From Caballeronia pedi (GTDB lineage Bacteria; Pseudomonadota; Gammaproteobacteria; Burkholderiales; Burkholderiaceae): DNA of 64,000 bases. A program made the translations under genes and the position numbers. Below are positions 59,398 to 64,000 of this stretch, piece after piece. How positions within the stretch are numbered: position 1 is the first letter of the stretch; every line of letters starts with the position of its first letter. Below the pieces are notes generated by a model that saw nothing but the letters and a program-made list of their open reading frames with translations, searched no databases and was not told where the DNA came from. The stretch is from the NCBI RefSeq assembly GCF_001544915.2, contig NZ_FCOE02000020.1:62001-126000 (forward strand), written 5' to 3'.

Positions 59398-61013
59398 TTC
59401 GATTGCTCCGTTGCGTGGCTATACGGCGTCTCGCCGTTCTTCCATGTCGCCGCGACCATCGCGCGAACATCGCCTAGCAGCTCGTCGACATCGAATAGGA
59501 TGCCTGATCGAATCGTGTATTCGAGCGCGCGCTTCTGCTCGACTGCGCCGAGTTCGTCATTCAGGCGCGTCGCGCCCGTGCCATAGAGAAGCTTGAAGTC
59601 CGCCAGCGGATTCTCGCGATGCACGAGCACATCCGCGCGACGCCCGACTTCGAGCACCCCCGTCTCTTCGCCGATGCCGAGCAGATCCGCCGCATGCGCG
59701 GTTCCTGCGCGCAGGACTTCCATCGGCAGAAAACCTGCTTCCTGAAGCAGTTCGAGTTCGCGCACATAGCCGAAGCCGTAGATCTGATACATGAAGCCGG
59801 AATCGCTTCCGGGACACACGCGTCCGCCGAGATTCTTGTAGTCGTTGAGGAAGTGCATGAAGATTCGGTACGTCTCGCGCCATTCGACCTCGTTCTTCAC
59901 CGACCATCGATAGAAATACGCGCCGTGTCCGCCGCGCTGCGGCTGAAAGTACTTCCACGTCGTGTTGTCCGTGTAGCTGTCGTGCCATTCGGCGCGACGC
60001 GCGCGCATCACGTCGCGGTTGCCGTCATAGACATTCAGCGTCGGCACGAAGGTGTGGCCTGTTTCGAGAAACGCATGCAGCACGTCGTTCCACTTCTGCG
60101 AGCCGGGCTGGGCCGCCTGAAGGAAAGTCTGGCCCGCCGTCGAGAAACGCAGATATTCGTCGTCGTAGTCGTAGTCGTCGGCAATGCTCTGAAGCGAGCG
60201 CCCTTCAAATAGCGTCTCGGGTATGCCGTATGAATGCTCGGTGCTGGTCAACCCCCAACGCGCCGTCTTCAGCGCATTCATGCTACCGACCGTCAATTGC
60301 GCGTGATGACAACATGTACGCAGGCCGAGCTTCGCGCATTCGTCGAGCGCGGCCTGCATGATCGCGGGCGGCGCACCGAAGAACTTCACGCCCTCCGCGC
60401 CCTTGTCGCGCGCCTGTCTGAGCCATTCGCGTCCATCGTCGGGACGATAGATGGTCTTCAGGTAATCATTGACGGCGGGAAAATAGACATAGGGATAAAG
60501 ATGCGGCGCCGCGATGCGATTCACTTCCGATGCCGCCTTCTGCTCGCATGTCCATGCAAGTCCGTTCATGCAGCCCGTTTCGCGCACCGACGTGACGCCG
60601 TGCGCGAGCCAGAGCTTGTAGATGTAATCGGCGGGCAGCATCTCGCCGTTCTCCGCGTGAAACGGCGTGCCGATATGCGCGTGACTGTCGATGAAGCCCG
60701 GCGACACGTACTTCCCGTGGCAATCGATCTCACGGTCGCCGCGCGCCGGACGGCGATCCGGATTCACCGGCTTGTGCGGCACGCCGACCACGGCAAGCTC
60801 GGTGATCCTGCCGTCCTCGATGACGATATCGGCGGGTCCGAACGGTGGCGCGCCCGTGCCATCGATCACGGTCGCGCCGCGCAACACGAGGCGGCCGAAG
60901 GGGCCTTCGCCCCGGTCTCGCGTCGTCGATGGCCGGACCTGCGTGAGACCTTTCTTCGCGAAGCCGGCGACCATTTCCTCGCCGACTTCGATTTCGAACT
61001 TCAATGCGTTCAT
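59394..61013 (-). CDS. Metal-dependent amidohydrolase (prolidase/imidazolonepropionase-like)
   Basis: The 539-residue protein has HxH in GFIDSHAHIG, a likely carbamylated Lys in AEGVKFFGA, His in CCHHAQ and TEHSYG, and Asp in PGSDSGF, the binuclear amidohydrolase pattern. The N-terminus has VLRGATVIDGTGAPPFGPAD, the usual beta-sandwich start. I start it at MNALKFEIEVGEEM, after GAGG. A CobW GTPase gene is translationally coupled downstream. The substrate is unknown; neither the N- nor C-terminus decides it. Confidence 0.87.
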   Translation of the reverse strand: MNALKFEIEVGEEMVAGFAKKGLTQVRPSTTRDRGEGPFGRLVLRGATVIDGTGAPPFGPADIVIEDGRITELAVVGVPHKPVNPDRRPARGDREIDCHGKYVSPGFIDSHAHIGTPFHAENGEMLPADYIYKLWLAHGVTSVRETGCMNGLAWTCEQKAASEVNRIAAPHLYPYVYFPAVNDYLKTIYRPDDGREWLRQARDKGAEGVKFFGAPPAIMQAALDECAKLGLRTCCHHAQLTVGSMNALKTARWGLTSTEHSYGIPETLFEGRSLQSIADDYDYDDEYLRFSTAGQTFLQAAQPGSQKWNDVLHAFLETGHTFVPTLNVYDGNRDVMRARRAEWHDSYTDNTTWKYFQPQRGGHGAYFYRWSVKNEVEWRETYRIFMHFLNDYKNLGGRVCPGSDSGFMYQIYGFGYVRELELLQEAGFLPMEVLRAGTAHAADLLGIGEETGVLEVGRRADVLVHRENPLADFKLLYGTGATRLNDELGAVEQKRALEYTIRSGILFDVDELLGDVRAMVAATWKNGETPYSHATEQSK

Positions 61014-61044
61014 CTCGTCACCTCGCATTCGTCAACACGCTTGC

Positions 61045-61371
61045 TCAGTGGTGATCGAACAGCGCGATCTGATTGGCCTTCACCATCGAGTGCACTTTCG
61101 TGCTGAACTTCATGCCGGGATCTTTCTTGCACGCTTCCACCACGGTTGCGGCAACAGGTTGAGCCGTATCGATGACCGTGGTTTCCGTGCCCTTCACGCC
61201 GAGTTTGTCGACGCCGGCGACGTAGTAGACGAGCGCGGGTTGATACGCTTCGTCGACCTGCACGAAATCCGCGCACGACATCTTTGCCGGAGCGACTTTC
61301 GTTTCCTTCGCGCTGGCGGCTTGAACAGCGAAGACACACATCAGGGCCAACAGGATTTTTGCGGCTTTCAT
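61045..61371 (-). CDS. HdeA-like periplasmic acid-stress chaperone
   Basis: The 108-residue protein has a signal peptide (cleavage after about residue 21) and the HdeA pattern: MSCADFVQVDEAYQPALVYY, then a Cys at 81 paired with Cys33. HdeA proteins keep periplasmic proteins soluble at low pH. It lies 31 bp upstream of the amidohydrolase gene on the same strand and may be an independent transcript. Confidence 0.85.
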   Translation of the reverse strand: MKAAKILLALMCVFAVQAASAKETKVAPAKMSCADFVQVDEAYQPALVYYVAGVDKLGVKGTETTVIDTAQPVAATVVEACKKDPGMKFSTKVHSMVKANQIALFDHH

Positions 61372-61452
61372 AAGACACTCCTTGGTTTGATTGAATGGTG
61401 AATCAGCAGACTGCAGGCATATCGTAGAGAGGCAGAGTTAGCCCAGAATTAA

Positions 61453-62130
61453 TCAGGCTGGCAGCGCCTGTCCGGCATGCATCAGCGTCCAGCCGATGCC
61501 GCGCACGTTGCGGATCAGCGCGCGACCAAAGCGCTTGCGCATCGAATGGATGAGCACGTCGAGCGCATTGCTCTCCACTTCGTTGCCCCAGCCGTAGATG
61601 CGTTCTTCGAGTTGCGCGCGCGAAAGAATCGCTTCGGGCCGTTCGAGCAGCGCATGCATCAGCGCGAATTCTCGCGCGGACAAGGGCGACGCGACGCCAT
61701 CGCGCCACAGCGCACGACGGTCGAGATCGAGGCTCAACGATTCATCGCCGAGGCAGGAGGTCGCATAACCGGCCTGCCGGCGCAATACCGCACGGATACG
61801 CGCCAGCACCTCGCGCACGTCGAAGGGCTTGAGCACGCAATCGTCCGCGCCGACATCGAGACTGCGCACGCGTGTTTCCGGGTCGCTGCTCGCGGTGAAC
61901 GTCAACATCGGCACCTTGTTGCCCGATTCGCGCGAGGCTCTCAATAATTCGAGACCACCGCCGCAGAGCAGGCCGAGGTCGAGCAGCACGACGGCGTAAT
62001 AGGCCGCATCGATGGCGAGCCGTCCGGCTCTTGCATCGCGAACCCAGTCGACTCGGTAGCCGTCGTTCTTCAAGGCACGGAACAGGGCCTGTCCCATTTG
62101 CAGATCGTCTTCAACCAGTAACACGCGCAT
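61453..62130 (-). CDS. OmpR-family response regulator (orphan)
   Basis: The 225-residue protein has a receiver domain with Asp8-Asp9, phosphorylated Asp51, Thr79 and Lys101, and a C-terminal winged HTH (ALLERPEAILSRAQLEERIY, then SNALDVLIHSMRKRFG). The subfamily is close to QseB/PmrA. No histidine kinase is adjacent. It lies just downstream of the HdeA-like gene on the same strand (82 bp), so acid or envelope stress may be its domain, by position only. Confidence 0.9.
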   Translation of the reverse strand: MRVLLVEDDLQMGQALFRALKNDGYRVDWVRDARAGRLAIDAAYYAVVLLDLGLLCGGGLELLRASRESGNKVPMLTFTASSDPETRVRSLDVGADDCVLKPFDVREVLARIRAVLRRQAGYATSCLGDESLSLDLDRRALWRDGVASPLSAREFALMHALLERPEAILSRAQLEERIYGWGNEVESNALDVLIHSMRKRFGRALIRNVRGIGWTLMHAGQALPA

Positions 62131-62309
62131 GATCTTCCTTCGTTTTTTGCAAGCGTTCGTCGCAGTTCATTGAAATGACAGGCACACCGTCTCTGACGTT
62201 TTTCTTACGGATACCGAAATAACCGGGATGGTGTTCCGAGGAATTGCCCGACGCCGCAATCATCGAAGATCAGTCGAGCGAGGGCAGTTTAGATTCGTGT
62301 CGACGTGTT

Positions 62310-62333
62310 GTCTGTCCTCACGAAACAGGACAG
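62310..62333. repeat. CTGTCCT...AGGACAG inverted repeat
   Basis: A perfect 7-bp inverted repeat with a short loop, just downstream of the LuxR-type gene stop and about 180 bp before the response regulator start. It could be a weak terminator or an operator. No U-tract. Confidence 0.3.
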
Positions 62334-62345
62334 AACCATTCGATG

Positions 62346-63113
62346 TCAGCCGAGCAGGGCCGTCAGCGCAACCAGCTCGCGCTGCGTGCCGATGCCGAGC
62401 TTCGCCAGCGCGCGCTGCTTGTAGGTGACGACGCTCGCGGGCGATAGCGCGAGTATCGCGCCCACCGTCTTCGCGGTCTCGCCCTGCCCCAGGAGCTTCG
62501 CGACGGAACGCTCGCGCTCGGACAGCGCCGTATGCCATTTGATCGAGACTTCGCGTGGCACGCTCGGTGTCGCGCGCAATCTCGAATGCGTCGAAGCGAG
62601 CGCGGCGAGAAAATCCGCGAAAGCGGCGATACACGCTTTGTCGCGCTCGCTGAAGCGCCCCATAGCGGTGGATCGATAAACGCTGAGAAAGGCCGTGTGT
62701 CCGACGCCCGGCGCGATGATCGACAGCTTGTCCGCGATGCCTGGCTCGATGAAGAAGCGCTCGAAATACTCCGCATTCGATTCGCGGTCCATCATCAACG
62801 AACGCACGGCGGGCATGGGCGGCCTGATCGTTTCGGCCGGGGCGAATTCGCGTACCAGCGGGTCGTCGCGATAACATCCGCCCACGTACGCTTCGGTCAG
62901 CCGTGTGGCGACACCACGGGCGCGCCGGCTCGCGAGCGCGGAAATATGCGCATCGCGCGGCTTTACGTTGACGAGCACGCAATGCTCGATCTCGACAAGA
63001 CCGGCCAGCGCAGCGATCAGGCTGTCGCCGAACTCGTCCGTGCCCGCCGCGCGCACACAATTGGAGAAAGGAAAAATAGCTGCATAGTCTCGCGGATTCA
63101 TATGAATGCTCAT
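62346..63113 (-). CDS. LuxR-family transcriptional regulator (GerE HTH)
   Basis: The 255-residue protein ends with a GerE HTH (TALSERERSVAKLLGQGETA, then ILALSPASVVTYKQRALAKL, LGIGTQREL). Its N-terminal part has no recognised receiver or autoinducer domain. I start it at MSIHMNPRDYAAIF, after CAGGGC; the longer frame is probably upstream DNA. No AHL synthase gene is present. The cue is unknown. Confidence 0.82.
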   Translation of the reverse strand: MSIHMNPRDYAAIFPFSNCVRAAGTDEFGDSLIAALAGLVEIEHCVLVNVKPRDAHISALASRRARGVATRLTEAYVGGCYRDDPLVREFAPAETIRPPMPAVRSLMMDRESNAEYFERFFIEPGIADKLSIIAPGVGHTAFLSVYRSTAMGRFSERDKACIAAFADFLAALASTHSRLRATPSVPREVSIKWHTALSERERSVAKLLGQGETAKTVGAILALSPASVVTYKQRALAKLGIGTQRELVALTALLG

Positions 63114-63277
63114 TGCCCTGAAAACGATGCTGGGATCGCGCTCAAGGAGCAAGGAGCCGGGTTGCCATCCGAGCGCCGGGAGGCAACCGCGCGCGAGCAT
63201 GTATCCGCGATGATGCACTGCGTGATCGATGACTTGTCGTCGCGCGAACGGACCGGTATGTGGGCTCTGACTCGTAG

Positions 63278-63304
63278 ATCCACTTAAATACCAGTCATTC
63301 AAGT
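63278..63304. repeat. CCACTT...AAGTGG dyad upstream of the LuxR-type gene
   Basis: Perfect 6-bp inverted repeat with a 15-nt spacer, about 165 bp before the regulator start; a possible autoregulatory operator. Confidence 0.35.
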
Positions 63305-63339
63305 GGCGCTATGTTAGGAAGGGGAACCGGTCCCGTCTT

Positions 63340-63364
63340 GTCGCTTTATCCCCGCAAAAGCGAC
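63340..63364. terminator. 8-bp hairpin downstream of the NHL gene
   Basis: GTCGCTTT and AAAGCGAC form a perfect 8-bp stem with a 9-nt loop, about 200 bp past the NHL gene stop. No U-tract follows on the minus strand, so it may be a processing or operator hairpin. Confidence 0.35.
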
Positions 63365-63565
63365 GATTTCGGCATATTTTCGCAAACTGAAAGAACCAGC
63401 GCGGCTGTGCTGCGCAGGCCGCTTCGCGACGTGGAAAACAGTTCGAACGTTCAGTCTCCGTTGTCGTTTTCCGGCTCGTGCATGTCGCGCGATGAAAGGC
63501 GTCTCATCTCGATACGCCTCGCATCGGGACACGCATGAACTCATGGTTTTCCCGACGCCCCAGTC

Positions 63566-64000
63566 TCATTGCAACGGATGAATGGCGATGATCACGTTGT
63601 CATCCACATCGCTCGCATAAAGCGTTTGTCCGTTCCACAGCAGCGCCCCGATATCCGGCAGCGAAACCGGAAGCGATCCCGTCACCAGTTGTGTCTGACC
63701 CACCACGCCCGCGACCGTGCTCACGACGCCCGCAGGCGAAATCTCCCGGATCGTGCTGTTGTTGAAGTCGCTTGCGTAGACGTTGCCCGCCGGATCGAGC
63801 GCGAGCGCGTCCAGTCCGTTGAAGGTTGCGGCCGTGCCGGGACCGTCGGTCGAACCCGAGACAGATGTCGAGCCCGCGAGCGTCGTCACGACGCCGCTGG
63901 TTCCGCTCAGCGCGATCTTGTAGAGCACGCCGGCGTTGGCGTTCAGATCGTCGTCCGAGACGTAGAGGTTGTTGGCCGAATCGATCGCGATGCCCTGCGG
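63566..64000 (-). CDS. NHL-repeat beta-propeller protein, C-terminal part (cut by window edge)
   Basis: The frame is open from the window edge (PQGIAIDSANNLYVSDDD) and continues for about 145 residues, with repeats of the NHL type such as ALALDPAGNVYASDFNNSTI and ALLWNGQTLYASDVDDN. It forms part of a beta-propeller, probably secreted or periplasmic. The N-terminus lies outside the window. Confidence 0.8.
   Translation of the reverse strand, partial: PQGIAIDSANNLYVSDDDLNANAGVLYKIALSGTSGVVTTLAGSTSVSGSTDGPGTAATFNGLDALALDPAGNVYASDFNNSTIREISPAGVVSTVAGVVGQTQLVTGSLPVSLPDIGALLWNGQTLYASDVDDNVIIAIHPLQ

Larger units (their letters stand above)
63114..63565. other. Intergenic region with two dyads upstream of the LuxR-type gene
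   Basis: About 450 bp between the LuxR-type start and the NHL-repeat gene stop. It holds two dyads, listed separately. Open frames across it (63311-63538) have no family match that I recognise and are not called. Confidence 0.5.

Noticed and set aside
1..64000. tRNA, rRNA, CRISPR array, insertion sequence or phage attachment site
   Set aside because: No cloverleaf-like sequences, spaced direct repeats or transposase/integrase genes were recognised in either strand by eye.

Overview
The window is high-GC bacterial DNA with many oxidoreductase, amidohydrolase, LysR and GlxA/AraC genes and a colanic-acid-type exopolysaccharide (EPS) locus. This mix, and the style of the individual proteins, suggests a soil or plant-associated Burkholderiaceae member (Burkholderia sensu lato, for example Paraburkholderia or Caballeronia). 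That placement is inferred from gene content; no rRNA or tRNA is present to confirm it.

Layout. (1) 1-3487: an amino-acid or opine dehydrogenase cluster of the HcnABC / D-hydroxyproline dehydrogenase type, ending in a RidA-family deaminase. (2) 3527-5060: a DadA-type D-amino-acid/glycine oxidoreductase on the minus strand, read through a tandem glycine riboswitch. (3) 5179-9576: CPA2 antiporter, a tiny DUF1328 membrane protein, a divergent FtsH-like protease and a VOC protein. (4) 9590-17117: an M20 amidohydrolase with a lone amino-acid binding protein, LysR regulators, and a two-subunit molybdenum hydroxylase (IorAB type). (5) 17361-25910: a plus-strand catabolic operon with two tandem amidohydrolase_2 paralogues (the first has lost its HxH metal motif), a UbiD decarboxylase with its UbiX flavin prenyltransferase, a CobW GTPase with a His-rich loop, an NCS2 nucleobase permease, an ATZ/TRZ-type deaminase and an arylmalonate-decarboxylase-like protein. 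(6) 27295-50615: EPS biosynthesis (wcaJ-, manC-, gmd-, fcl-, perosamine-synthase-, wzc-, wzx-, wzy-, wcaF-like genes and several glycosyltransferases), bracketed by two paralogous GlxA/AraC regulators at 25843-26832 and 50627-51619. (7) 51982-55816: MFS symporter, creatinase and a GlxA-type regulator. (8) 55899-64000: mixed housekeeping and stress genes, a second amidohydrolase plus CobW operon, an HdeA-like protein, an orphan response regulator, a LuxR-type regulator and an NHL-repeat protein cut by the window edge.

How the parts may work together. The best candidate for an undescribed system is region 5, possibly with the Mo hydroxylase of region 4. Import of a nucleobase-like or N-heteroaromatic compound, hydrolytic deamination, prFMN-dependent and cofactor-free decarboxylation, and hydrolysis by a heteromeric amidohydrolase would make a coherent ring-degradation pathway, but no substrate can be read from the sequence. 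In region 6, GDP-mannose is converted by Gmd to GDP-4-keto-6-deoxymannose, which both Fcl (to GDP-L-fucose) and an RfbE-like aminotransferase (to GDP-perosamine) could use. Creatinase, the glycine-riboswitch-controlled DadA and the HcnABC-like dehydrogenase all touch sarcosine/glycine-type amine metabolism, but no direct link between them is shown.
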